Assembly (NCBI GenBank): GCA_954871525.1
Contig: OX940867.1
Location: 17,585,343 to 17,649,342, forward strand
Length of the DNA: 64,000 nt
Direction of reading: 5' to 3'
Source of the DNA: Parietaria judaica
Taxonomy: Eukaryota; Streptophyta; Magnoliopsida; Rosales; Urticaceae
Shown here: in pieces, positions 24,658 through 35,258 of the stretch
Numbering within the stretch: position 1 is the first letter of the stretch
Layout of the letters: every line of letters begins with the position of its first letter
Program-made: the position numbers and the translations under genes
The notes under the pieces: generated by a model
The model's input: the letters and a program-made list of their open reading frames with translations, nothing else
Databases searched by the model: none
What the model was told of the DNA's origin: nothing

Positions 24658-24658
<1 letters not shown>

Positions 24659-24660
<2 letters not shown>

Positions 24661-25140
24661 CTTATTTGTTTTGAAAATGCGTTTGTTAGATTTTATATCT
24701 TATTTTCAAAATGGGGAGAGAAAGAGAAAGACTTAAAAAAATATGAATAAGATTGAGAGAAGTCATTAAAATTTAAAAAAGTAAGATAGTGGGTCCTATT
24801 TTTCATAGAGAGAAAAGTGGAAACACCTATTTGGTGTTTTTTGTTTCCTTCCTAAAAGTTTAAAAATGAAAAAGTATTTATTAAAATGACTAAACAAACA
24901 TATATATATATATATATTATTTTATACTTTTAAAAAATGAAACCAAAAAATTGTTTTTGATAATGTAAACGAACACTCATGTGTTTTTTCTTTCCTTTTA
25001 AATGTTTAAAAATGAAAAAGGTGATTATTAAAATATTTTATTAAAATGACTAAACAAACACATTTCATGTTTTTATTTTTTAGTTTTTTAAAATGAAAAT
25101 AGAAAATCCTTTTTGAAAACGTAAACAAACGCTTATGTCT
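24659..25140. repeat. Right part of the interrupted MITE-like repeat plus further copies
   Basis: It starts 'ttacttatttgttttgaaaa' and follows the order of 20990-21190 ('ggagagaaag', 'gtaagatagtgggtc', 'gagagaaaagtggaaacacc'). Two more truncated copies ('aaaatgactaaacaaaca') follow up to about 25135. Confidence 0.6.
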
Positions 25141-25480
25141 TTACAAACGTAATTTGTGCAGTAAAAAACTAAAATTATGCCAGACTATTTTCAAAAAGGG
25201 ACACAGTAAATGTATTCAAACTTTGATTAATTATGGTGGCAAGGGTCTAAAGTGAAAAATCATATGATTTAATAATGTTATGCTAAAAAATTGACCAACA
25301 TCCGTAAAAAAAATGCACGAAAATATGCTTTGAAAATTTAAGTTTCTCAACTTTAGATACTTTTGTCATTATTTTTTCACTTTAAATTTCTATCGTCTTT
25401 GTATAATAAAATTTAAGTACTTTTACCGTGATTATCTTTTCAAATAAACTAAGTAGTTTTACCACCGTTATCCCTACATT
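25141..25480. other. AT-rich region upstream of the isomerase gene
   Basis: No gene. A run of phrases such as 'gtacttttaccgtgattat' resembles the ends of the fold-back MITEs elsewhere, so part may be an old MITE close to the promoter. Confidence 0.4.
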
Positions 25481-25482
25481 CG

Positions 25483-25610
25483 TATATATATCTCCTCTCC
25501 CTTCTTCCCTCTCTCTCATTCTCGCCTTGTCTCTCTCCCGCCCTCTCCCTCTCCACCGATTTTCCTTTTTCGCCGCCTCTCTCCGGCGACTGTCTCTCTC
25601 TCTATCTCTC
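25483..25610 (+). promoter_or_regulatory. Probable TATA box and CT-rich leader of the isomerase gene
   Basis: TATATATA at 25483-25490 is followed at once by a long C/T-rich tract (25491-25610) typical of plant 5' leaders. Transcription probably starts near 25515. A consensus-like donor 'ggtaaaa' at 25728 suggests an intron in the 5' part. Confidence 0.5.
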
Positions 25611-26016
25611 CGGAGAGTCGCGGCTGTTTCTGTCGAAGCTCCGCCGCCAATCACGACTGGTCGAGTCTCGACCCTCCGCCGGCGCCGCCCCTGCTTTTCA
25701 GTCCCCGACCATCTTCAGACTGTAATGGGTAAAACCCTAAATCTGTGATTTTGGTTATGGAGATAAACCCTAATTTTTCAATTTCGAAACTTTGTTGCTG
25801 GGTTTCCTCAGCAATTTGTTGAGTTACTTTTGGGACTTCGATTATTTTATTGCTGGTTTTTAGGAGTGTGATTAATTCTGTGAAACCCCTAATTTGGTGA
25901 TTGACAAGCCTATAAACATGAAGCTGAGAAATCTAAAGGAGAGTAATGGGTGTTTATATGAATATGATTGATTGGTTTGGTTTATTGGAAAACTTTATGC
26001 AATTGATAACAGACAG

Positions 26017-26093
26017 ATGATGTGAATTTTGAAGGATCGTATAATCTCGAGCACGGAATGGAAAACGCGGCGAAGCTTACCGGGGATCGTCAG
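26017..26093 (+). other. Possible small 5' coding exon of the isomerase gene
   Basis: A donor at 26094 (CAG|gtaacg) and an acceptor at 26180 (acacag|GAC) would remove 87 bp and join this exon in frame to the DELKK codons. An acceptor at 26016 (gacag|AT) would join it in frame to a leader exon ending ATGG at 25728. The result is about 31 extra residues (ending in MENAAKLTGDRQ) ahead of DELKK, the usual length of the plant N-terminal extension. Against this, the spliced form would lose the conserved Thr-Gln of TQDELKK, which is coded just before the acceptor. Transcript data are needed to decide. Confidence 0.35.
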
Positions 26094-26171
26094 GTAACGG
26101 ATTTGATAAAGAGTTCTGCTTTTGCTTCCATGTTTGAGAAAACAATTTGTTTTGTTTTATAAAAGTTTACC

Positions 26172-26879
26172 ATGACACAGGACGAACTCAAGAAAATCGC
26201 GGCTTACAAGGCCGTGGAGTATGTGCAGTCCGGCATGGTCCTTGGCCTCGGCACCGGCTCCACGGCCAAGCACGCCGTGAACCGAATCGGGGAGCTTCTC
26301 CGGGAGGGGAAGCTCACAGACATCGTCGGCGTTCCTACCTCGACGATGACGCACGAGCAAGCTCTCGGCCTTGGAATCCCGCTCTCTGACCTGGACTCGC
26401 ACCCTGTGCTCGATCTTGCCATCGACGGTGCTGATGAGGTTGACCCATTCCTTAACCTCGTCAAGGGGCGGGGCGGCTCGCTCTTGAGGGAGAAGATGGT
26501 GGAGAGCGTCTGCAAGAAGTTTGTTGTCATCGTCGACGACAGCAAGCTCGTCCCTTACGTTGGCGGAAGCGGGCTGGCCATGCCTGTCGAGATCGTGCCG
26601 TTCTGTTGGAAGTTCACGGCGGAGAGGCTCCGACGCCTGTTCGCCGAGGCCGGCTGTGTCGCCGAGCTCAGGACTACCGGGGGAAAGAAGGAGCCCTTCG
26701 TCACCGACAATAGAAACTATATTGTGGACTTGTACTTCAAGAAGGATATTGGGGATTTGAGGGTTGCGAGCGACGCCATCTTGAGGCTCGCCGGAGTTGT
26801 CGAGCACGGGATGTTCCTCGACATGGCAACAACGGTGATCGTTGCCGGAGAGCTCGGTATTACGGTGAAGAACAAGTGA
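26172..26879 (+). CDS. Ribose-5-phosphate isomerase (RpiA type)
   Basis: Interconverts ribose 5-phosphate and ribulose 5-phosphate in the pentose phosphate and Calvin pathways. The 235-residue frame covers the whole conserved RpiA domain without a break. GTGSTAKHA at 27-35 is the phosphate-binding loop and DGADEVDP at 85-92 carries the active-site aspartates. KGRGGSLLREK at 98-108 holds the lysine (98) and glutamate (107) that correspond to Lys94 and Glu103 of the E. coli enzyme. The C-terminus ends KNK as in plant isoforms. Plant proteins usually carry about 30 or more residues before the TQDELKK block. Here the first in-frame ATG immediately precedes it and there is no transit peptide, suggesting a cytosolic form or a missing 5' exon (see 26017-26093). 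The opposite-strand frames are shadows. The high GC content and lack of introns in the domain are normal for this family. Confidence 0.93.
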   Translation: MTQDELKKIAAYKAVEYVQSGMVLGLGTGSTAKHAVNRIGELLREGKLTDIVGVPTSTMTHEQALGLGIPLSDLDSHPVLDLAIDGADEVDPFLNLVKGRGGSLLREKMVESVCKKFVVIVDDSKLVPYVGGSGLAMPVEIVPFCWKFTAERLRRLFAEAGCVAELRTTGGKKEPFVTDNRNYIVDLYFKKDIGDLRVASDAILRLAGVVEHGMFLDMATTVIVAGELGITVKNK

Positions 26880-27623
26880 CACGAAGGGATCAAAATTCTC
26901 CCTACAATTTTGATCAGAATTTAAAATTAAATTCGTCTTTTTTATATCTAAATATAACTAAAAATTAGTCTAATTTCGTTCATTGAAATTTTAAATCCTC
27001 TTATATTCGCACTCCTTAGCTCGATTTGTCTTTCCCAGTTTTCCTCCTTTTGCTCTCAACGAAGCATAATGAAAATGAAAATGAATATGTTTAAATTAAA
27101 TTATATGTTAATGATGGCATATATACTTAAATTATATTCGATTGAGACAAGATTTTTTTACTTAACATCATTAAAAATAGATGAATTTTGAAATACTTAG
27201 CAAAACATAATTTTAGTATACATGCTATTTAGAAGGAAAGAAAAAAATCTATACAATTTGAATATATTGCCAATACTAATTTCTAAAATAAAATAATCTT
27301 ATTTAAATTAAATTAGAATCTATGTCATGAATGTTTTTGTCTTTTCACTTTAAGTATTCGATTGGTATACGAGCTTCGTTTATTATGATGCATTCAAAGT
27401 GATACAAAATCTAGGACTAGGACATCTTTAGCTTGTCTTTTTCGAAGTGGGTCGAATAAATTAATTGGAAAAAATAAATATAAAAATTGGAAACGGACAA
27501 AGAATCTTTATATAGAAAAATAAAAAAGAAGTGTAACCATAGGTAGTGGCAAACAAGGCATGGTTGATTTTAGTTTAACTACATATCTCCGCATATTCAA
27601 TTAATATACTTATATCATTGTTA
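26880..27623. other. 3' flank of the isomerase gene and intergenic stretch
   Basis: AT-rich, no ORF. The 3' untranslated region probably ends within the first 200-300 bp, but no single polyadenylation signal stands out. Confidence 0.45.
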
Positions 27624-28570
27624 ATGTCGGATCCTATTCAAAATACCTTGGAGAAACAACCCCAGTGTCGACGATACCAAAGGCCGATGACTCCTAGAGT
27701 CGACAGCGTCAAAGATCAACGATGCCCAGAGTCGACGGAGTTAAGGGTCGACGACACCCGAAGGTCGACGACACCCGAAGGTCGACGACACTCAAAGATC
27801 GACGACGCCCGAGGGCCGACAACGCCCAGAGCCGACAGTATTAAGGCCCGATAAAGGAACAGGTGGGATTGATGAGAGAATGAGAACCGACGACGGCTGA
27901 TAGGACGGGCATTTAATGCCAAGGAGCTTCGACAAGACGGGCATTTAATGCCAAGGAGCTTCAACGAAGTGGGCATTTAATGCCAAGGAGCTTCGACAAG
28001 ACGGGCATTTAATGCCAAGGAGCTTCAACGAAGTGGGCATTTAATACCAAGGAGCTTCGACAGGACGGGCATTTAATGCCAAGGAGCTTCAACGAGGTGG
28101 GCATTTAATGCCAAGGAGCTTCGACAAGACGGGCATTTAATGCCAAGGAGCTTCAACGAGGTGGGCATTTAATGCCAAGGAGCTTCGACAAGACGGGCAT
28201 TTAATGCCAAGAAGCTTCGACGAGGTGGGCATTTAATGCCCGAGAGCTTTGATGGGATGGGCATTTAATAGTATTACCTCGAAGGAAACCCCGCAAATTC
28301 GGGACACGCAAAGGAGGCGAGTCAGGCCCCTTTTGCCAGAAGCCTGGGACAGTGGGCCGATGGGACACCAAAGAGCTTCGAAGTTGGGCTATATAAAGGC
28401 AAGAGAATGAGAAGAGAAGGGGATCGAAAAAAAGAGAGAATAGAAAAGAAATAAGAGTTGCGCAGAGCAAGTTCTTAAGTTGTAAAGAGAGAAAAACTGA
28501 ATCTCATTTATAAGAACAAAAAGAATGAAGATCTTTTTGTGATTGTTGTGTGTACGAATCACGCTCAACA
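27624..28570 (+). mobile_element. LTR-like element with 32-bp internal repeats (solo LTR?)
   Basis: It starts TGTCGGATCC and ends near 'cacgctcaaca'. Inside, in order, are a block of 'gtcgacgacacccgaag' repeats (27710-27840), twelve 32-bp units, a TATA box in 'gctatataaaggcaag' (28390) and a purine-rich leader. This is the layout of an LTR with a repeat-filled U3. No primer site or coding region follows, so it is either a solo LTR or a small non-autonomous element. I could not find a clean target duplication. The ORFs here are repeat-driven. Confidence 0.6.
27907..28270. repeat. Twelve tandem 32-bp units
   Basis: The word 'gggcatttaa' recurs exactly every 32 bp: 27907, 27939, 27971, 28003, 28035, 28067, 28099, 28131, 28163, 28195, 28227 and 28259. 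Variants alternate in part ('cttcgacaagac' and 'cttcaacgaagt'), hinting at an earlier 64-bp doublet. Units are contiguous with no unique spacers. Confidence 0.95.
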
Positions 28571-30394
28571 TGTAAGTATATATTTTATTAGCAAATGAGA
28601 TAAGGGGTATAATTTATAATATCTTTTTACATAATTTAGGGTGGAACTTTCTACTCTTGTGAAAAATGAAAAATAGTTATTAATTTGCTTTTTTAATACA
28701 TCAGTTTATTTACTTGATATATTTATCTTTCTATATTAGTTTTTCCAATAAGTTTTGTTTTATATCATGTCACTCTATATCATGCAAGTATATATTATTA
28801 TCATATAACTAAATACGGATGCCTAAAATTATGTTAGATTTCATTAATTTTGATTGGCTCATCGAACAGGTTGTTTCATGATGTTTTGGACTTTCGAAAG
28901 TGACATTTTATGAATTGATATAGTAAGATTGAAATCGATATATTAAAATTAGATACTAATAATGTAAAATATTATTTAATCAAAAACAGAATCTCACTTC
29001 TCATCATAAAAAAAAAAAAAAAACGTTTTCACACTCTGAGTCTGAGAGGGAAATGGGTAAATTGATACAATAATAATAAAAAAAAACGACCAATACTGAT
29101 AATTATACTGCAAAACAAAAAGGTATGTTAGATGAATATATTGTAAAATTATATTATATATATTTTTTTGAAATAATTTTATTTAGAAATATTCATTGAA
29201 ATTATAAGTTATTTATAAATAAGTTTATTTACAAAATTATAGACTTCTTAGAGTTTTTTTTTTTAATTTATGTGATTTTAAAACTCAGTAGTTTTTATAA
29301 TACAAATTATATAATTTTCAAAAAAATTAATAGGACACGCGGATACCTACCCGAATTCTTAACACACTGATATTATATTAATGAAAAATAGCATATTTTT
29401 TCTGCTTCCTTATTTTCACGTCACTATAAAATTCCTAAAGAATTTCCAATTTCAGAAATAATTGATTGAGCTTCTCAAGATCCTAGCGTACCATGACATG
29501 ACATCCTCTTGGGAAAGAGAGTCCAATGCTGCAATAGCTGTAACCTGCATGTCATTTTTAATTGGACCACATGTTATTATTTACTGATAAAAGGCAAAAA
29601 AATCATTTTTCAATTTGGTTATTACAGGCAAAAGTACTCGAGTTATTTAGAAATATAACAGCATAGAGCTAATTAAAAGAAAAATGAGATAAAAATATCT
29701 AAGTTTACTTTTTTGTTTTGTTTTATGAATCGATAGAACTCATCCATTTTCTCGTTTAGTTTAGTTTTTTTTTTCTTTTTTCTTTTTACTATTTTCGTTG
29801 GTGGTGACGCCAATGCAAATCAAACATATAAATTCAAACGATCAAACCCACGAATATCAAAATAAATTTGTATGTAAACACAAATTCTCTGACCATCAAC
29901 AACGCAAATTCTTATTTTTATTCTCACTTTCTCTTTCGAATTCCCGGTTTATCTCCTCAATAATATTGTGATTTGCATTGTTGATGTCATCATTAACGAA
30001 AATAGTAAAAAAAAAATAACCAAAAAAATTGATGAGGTCTACCGATTCACCAAAAAAATATGAACTTGTATATTTTTGTCATAGTAAGTTAGTTCCATGC
30101 GACCTTATTTCTGAACAACTTAAATACTTTTATCCGCAATAACCCTTTTCTTTTTATAGAGTTAAAATTATTGTGTTTATATATATATAAGTATTACCCA
30201 AGGTCTCTACTTTATGTTATTTGTCGCTCTCTAAGTTGTAGTGTAGCTGTATTATGCAAAGTAACAACTTCATACTCTTCAACCTTAAAGTAATAATAAC
30301 TACATTATAACTCCACCACATCATTCGTGCAATTTTAACTAATAATGTTATTTTAGTGAGAGAAAAAAAAAACCACTTTTGATTTTGTTTTTTA
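28571..30394. other. AT-rich intergenic stretch
   Basis: No gene or clear element. A-runs and T-runs at 29008-29024 and 29770 are the only features. Confidence 0.45.
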
Positions 30395-30860
30395 GGTTAA
30401 TGACGGCAAAAATACTCAAAGTTTGATCAAAGAATCTCTCGTGTACCCAAAGTCTAAAAGTAGTGGCAAAAGTACCAAAAGTCGCATTTAGGGCGTTGAC
30501 CACTCCATTCTCGTAACGCAGTTAACTTACACGTTAACTCTGGCCACATGGAAAAACGCAAGTTACTGACATAGCAATTTTTTGCCACGTGTACGAGCCC
30601 ACATCAGCCTCGTTTAAGACAAAACAACGAATTAAACCCCTGATTAGGTGTCGTGGGCTCGTACACGTGGCAAAACATTGTTATGTTAGCAACCCACGTT
30701 TGCCCACGTAGCCAGAGTTAACGGGTAAGTTAACTGCGTTACTAGAATGGAGTGGTCAACGCTCCAAATAAGACTTTGGGTACTTTTGCCACCACTTTTC
30801 GACTTTGGGTACCCGAGGAGTTCTTCGACCAAACTTTGGATATTTTTGTCGTCATTAACC
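30395..30860. mobile_element. Fold-back MITE, 'GGTTAATGACGGCAAAA' family, copy 1
   Basis: The left end GGTTAATGACGGCAAAAATA and the complementary right end (30841-30860) begin inverted arms of about 190 bp. The arms include 'gtgtacccaaagt', 'gaccactccattctcgtaac' and 'gttaactctggccac'. The centre is short and non-coding. The flanks are T-rich, so the target duplication cannot be read with certainty. It is the same family as 36993-37461. Confidence 0.85.
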
Positions 30861-33361
30861 CTTTTTTTTATATAGTTATTTAATATTTAAAAAAAAAATT
30901 TATAAATGTATTAACTTGTCTAAGAGGACTAATTTACTAGAGCTTTATTTTAGTAAAATTTTTAACACAATAATTATTAAAAAAATCTTGCTCATTTTTA
31001 TTATATTATTGTATTTTTTTTAATGGGTTTATTATTGTATCTTTATAGGGGTTTTTTTTTTATACAGAATAGTCCTTAATAGTTTATATATATATATATA
31101 TATATGTAATATTCGTCTGTTTATTTTAATCTTTATATATATTTCTTGTTGTTGTTGTACTTTTATATATATTTGACCGAATAAAGATATCAGAACAACT
31201 TAACAAAAATATTAAGTTAGAATAAAAATACTGTGAATGAATGAAGTCAAATAACTTTACAAACTAAACGTGTCTATGTACTATATATAATTATGTTTAT
31301 GTATAGCTATAACTTATATAATAGGTTTTGGAAACAAGGAAAACATAAAAGAGTTGAAGTCAAAGATTGAGGGGTCATTTGGGTTGAAGAACAAGCATGA
31401 TTTTGCTTCCTCGTTGAAGTCAACATTGGATAAGTTCTCAACCTAAACATAATTCAAGAACATCGAAACACAAGTGTAGTAGCAAAGCGAGTTTCACGTG
31501 CAATTTTATGTCAACTTAGTGGTTTTTCAAATAGAATTATTAACGGCACAAGTACTAATTCTTTTTCAAAACGTTATGATAACTGGTAAGTATTATTTTT
31601 TTTATTTTTTTTTTGCCAAACAAATTGCCAAACTCTAATAATATGATAATACAAGTTCTAAAGTAGTTAATGAAAAGGCACACATGATATCCGTTATTAG
31701 AGTTTGACCAATTTAGCCGGCTAAAAATTATTTAGAATTATTTTTTAAATTTTAATATTTATGTAATAAAATTAAAAGCCCACGTAGTTAATTAAAAGCC
31801 CAATACTTTGTGGGCTTCAAGGAGTTTGTCCACAAGATTTCATAGTTTGAAAATAGGAAAGGAGAATTTTCTCAACCTTTTGATTTATTATTTTTATTTT
31901 GTGATGATTTGATGCCTTTTTACATTTTTGTGTGAATCAAATCTATTAATTATCCATATATCGAAATTAATTACGCCATCGAAATTTTAGTCCTTAATTT
32001 TTGTGATTATTACATGATCTCTTCGTATTTATTCCTTATAATAAGTTGAGTAGGTATTATTCTTGTTTCCTTTTTAGTTATAACGAGGTATATAACACGC
32101 GCGTTGCAGCGGATTTTTTTTTTCTCTTAACAAATTTTTTTAATAGTTTTGTGTTTATTATTTTTACAGGTTTTAAGTAATTTGATATTTTTCTTGTGCT
32201 GTAAGATAAAGAGTTAATTACATGATATTTATATATAATTGCAAAAAAAAAAAAAAAACGTCTACGTAATATAAGTATCTCTTCTTAAGGATATGCATTA
32301 TTTACATGCAAAGAAATGCATTATTTACTTCCAATGTAAGATTAATACAGTATCATTTTCAAAAGAGGTATCTCCAATAACATTTATATATATATATATA
32401 TACACATATATAAACACAAACATACACATGTATTATTCAATTAAGAAGAGCTTGGCATATATTTCAAAAGTGTTCAAAAGTGCTACAATTTGTTGTGCAA
32501 AATTAAATTCAGACAATAAAAAGATAGAATTGTCAGTGAGAGATATTGACGCATAAAGAAAGCAACACAATTAGCAATAGAGTATGATACCTTCTTTTAG
32601 ACAACAATAGCAATTTTTTTGATATTCTCCAGCTTTAATATCAAACTTTTGAAAGAGAGGAAGAGATTTATCATAATTAAACCTACAACACACATATCGA
32701 ATTACCGTTATTTTTATACTGTTTAACTCAAAATGAACAGTAATTAACAAAAATACAGTACGGACTTCACAACGAATATAGTAGTTTGTAACTTTGTATA
32801 CAATAGTGTAGTTGAAGGTTATCCGTAGAAGCATACTATGCGGAAAAACACAAACCCATCCAATAACATACACTATGCCCTTTACCTTAAGCTTTGTCAT
32901 ACTATACCCCTGTACCTTAAGTTTAACGCTCAATTGATTTTCTTACCACAAAAATAACATATTTTTCAATAACATATCGTCCAAGAGGTGTTCATGTAAA
33001 AAAGTTATGTTTGTGTTGCCTCGTTTCTTTTTTTTTTTTCATATATCAACGCAAAACAGAACCCGTTCTTCCTAAGTTTCTTCCAATAACCCGATTCAAG
33101 CAAGATATCGAACATTCTTTCATATGTCTCATGTGTATAATTCAACAATATGATCCTAGCAATTAACATTTTTTTGATGCAGTAATTCTTCATTATGCCA
33201 AAAAGAAAAAACAATACATTTTTTAATGCAGTAATTCTTCATTATGCCAGTTATTAAGTTCAGTGAAGGTTGACGAAGTTCCCGTTTTAAGAACCGATTT
33301 TGAATCGTATCGTATTGTAGAACTACTAATATAACCATAATAAGTTGCAAAAGAAGCCACA
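30861..33361. other. AT-rich intergenic stretch
   Basis: No supported gene across about 2.5 kb. It contains microsatellites (31087-31104, 32387-32402), a T-rich patch and, near 32090-32110, a GC-rich scrap 'aacacgcgcgttgcagcgga' that resembles Helitron-type termini but lacks a clear hairpin/CTRR end. The 120-codon minus frame at 32571-32933 is unrecognised. Confidence 0.4.
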
Positions 33362-33475
33362 AACTTGAACGCTTAGGTCATCGCCGATGTACTCTGTCTT
33401 CTCCAAGTAACATGCAGTGAATTCAACCGACTTCTGTACAACCGCGAGAATCGCCACATCGACTTGCTCAACTGT
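33362..33475 (-). pseudogene. Exon-like segment of an unidentified gene
   Basis: The minus strand reads VEQVDVAILAVVQKSVEF, TACYLEKTEYIGDDLSVQV in one clean frame. It is preceded by an acceptor-like 'ctgaacag' and followed by a donor-like 'GTTTGTGG'. The residue mix is typical of a folded protein and differs from the AT-rich flanks, where the frame soon ends in stops. No matching neighbouring exon was recognised and the parent gene is unknown. Confidence 0.4.
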
Positions 33476-34597
33476 TCAGAGGATCAAAATGCACATAACG
33501 TAAGTATAATAATGCAAAATGATCATAAGGGTATGTATACACAGTATTTCAAAGAGATGGTTTATAACAGGAGTTTAACTTTCCATAGGACTATCCTTCT
33601 CTAGAATCTGTGATGTTTTATGTCATGATCGAAAATCAGAAACAGAACCGAAAGGTTTTTGTTTGGCAAAAACGATTTTACAATCTAAGAATTACATTTT
33701 GAACTTGAAAATCGAAGACCAACACTTGAAGAAAGAGCGACATAAACAAATAAGAGGGAGCACAACGAAACAAAGAGATCCTCGAAAGCTCTCTCTCTAA
33801 ATTTCTTTTTGTTTTTTTAGGTCACAACGATTTTCAATTCTCGAAACTACACCTAAAAAAAGCCTCGCAGAATCTATATTTGGGAGGAAAAATCGAATTT
33901 CCCTCTCTTACAATTTTCCTTGTCACTTTCTTAGATAGGAAAACCTAAAAAAAGCATCGCAAAATCTAAATTTGAGAGCAAAATCGAATTTTCCTCTCTT
34001 ATAATTTTCCTTCTCACTTTCTTAGATATGAAAAGTTCAAGATCTCTCAGAATATAATTGGTGGATGGATAGTACTCCAACTAAAACTACATGAATATAA
34101 TATCTGATTATTATAATATAGGAAAAATCAAATGAGGTATGAGTTAGAAAGCTGGAATAAAGGGAATATTGGATACGGAGAAATCAAATAAATGGCTGAT
34201 AAAAAAAAAAAAGAATTTGACCGAACTAAAAGTTGAATATAATTCATATGAAGAACACTTGATCACCATAAACATATATCTCAAAGTTAACAAACATGCA
34301 ACTCAATACAAAATACTCAAAATCTAGCATCACTTCACATCTCAGAATTGTTTAAGTAATATTGAATTCTTGCATAAATAAAAATGAAGATAACAATTTC
34401 AAACTCTCTACTTGAAATAGGCGTTTTTCCCAAAGGAAGAAAAAATTAATAATAAGCTCATATACCTGCCCAGCAACGGATTCGGAAATCGGCAATGGCC
34501 AGCTGCATCGGGCAGTGTCTCTGGAGCACGAAATTAGAAATCGGCGTCGATCAGGGTCTCCGCGTCAAACCACCACTAAGATCAGTGTCTCTGGAGC
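33476..34597. other. Intergenic stretch with a 92-bp tandem duplication
   Basis: Two copies of a unit starting 'cctaaaaaaagc' lie at 33852 and 33944 (period 92). A second small duplication ('gtgtctctggagca') occurs at 34517 and 34583. No gene is supported, although 34470-34590 is GC-richer and could be an old exon. Confidence 0.5.
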
Positions 34598-34816
34598 ATG
34601 AAATCGGAAATTGGCAATGACCAACTCGATCATCAACTGTTCGAATCACAGTACACAAAGCTACACTTCATTCAAGATGTGGTGGCGGAAGGGTCCGTAG
34701 TTGTTAAGAAAGTTCACACGGACGATAATATGGCGGATATGGCTATGAAGACGGTGATGGGGGTCAAGTTTCGGCGTTGTTGCGGCTTGATCAACGTCGC
34801 AAAGTTGAGCAACTAG
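34598..34816 (+). pseudogene. Copia RNase H C-terminal fragment
   Basis: The frame contains HFIQDVVAEGSVVVKKVHTD followed by DNMADM and a VKFRRCCGLINV tail. This is the C-terminal end of Copia RNase H, in which an HTDxNxADxxTK-like motif precedes the stop. The upstream polyprotein is absent. The fragment sits 76 bp before an LTR start, as expected of the 3' end of a Copia element. Confidence 0.85.
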
Positions 34817-34880
34817 AGGAGAAGACTGAGGGTGGTTTGACGAAGGTTCTCGGTGTGGTTCTCAATTCTTCTTAAAGTTA

Positions 34881-34891
34881 AGGTGGAGATT
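34881..34891 (+). promoter_or_regulatory. Polypurine tract
   Basis: The purine-rich AGGTGGAGATT lies directly before the LTR start TGTGACGACG, the expected plus-strand priming site. Confidence 0.75.
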
Positions 34892-35258
34892 TGTGACGAC
34901 GTGGCTTTAAATAAGTGGGTCCCATTTGTGAGTGCTTATAAAGTCTAGTATTTTGGTTTTATGAAGTGAGAGAGAGTGAGAATAGAGTGTGAGAACTTGT
35001 TGAGAGAAAATCATTGAGAAAAAAGAGAAAGTCTTGAGTGCTTGTAATTTTGTAATCTCGATTGATTTGATTAGTGAAACTACTCTCAAAGCAGGAAGTA
35101 GGACATTTGATTTGGTCCGAACCTGCGTAAATTCTCTTGTCTCCATCTTTTATTTTTCCGTCGATTGATTGTATGGGATTTGAGCCACGAAGGCTATATA
35201 TACATATATTCTAGTATATTATCCGTAATCCACAGGTATCCAACCCCGAAACATCACA
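34892..35258 (+). mobile_element. Copia 3' LTR, 367 bp
   Basis: Starts TGTGACGACG and ends CGAAACATCACA, so the ends are inverted (TGTGA/TCACA). It has a TATA-like 'gcttataaagtc' near 34937 and a G/A-rich leader with 'gagagagagtgag'. The element's 5' part is missing from the window. Confidence 0.82.

Larger units (their letters stand above)
21212..24658 (-). mobile_element. Helitron-like element, minus orientation
   Basis: On the minus strand the element ends with an 8-bp-stem hairpin (CACCGCGC-TTC-GCGCGGTG read on the plus strand, 21223-21241), seven bases, then CTAG (21212-21215) followed by T: the hairpin-plus-CTRR end of Helitrons, inserted next to an A/T target. Sequence continuity of the interrupted repeat (20937-21211 to 24659) supports an insertion of about 3.4 kb. 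The other terminus lies in or near the TA microsatellite at 24613-24657 and is unresolved. Three similar 5'-end-like segments ('tgatctcatt.tgcca' or variants, followed by TA runs) occur near 24232, 24510 and 24570, suggesting repeated terminal sequences. No Rep/helicase ORF is present. Confidence 0.62.

Noticed and set aside
24568..24750. 60-codon ORF with an Ile-Tyr run
   Set aside because: Translation of the TA microsatellite.
26157..26882. 241-codon ORF antisense to the isomerase
   Set aside because: Shadow of a GC-rich conserved gene on the other strand; no family resemblance of its own.
27907..28270. CRISPR-like array
   Set aside because: The 32-bp units are contiguous with no unique spacers, and the sequence is a plant LTR-like element.
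32090..32112. Possible second Helitron terminus
   Set aside because: GC-rich scrap only; no stable hairpin followed by CTRR was found.
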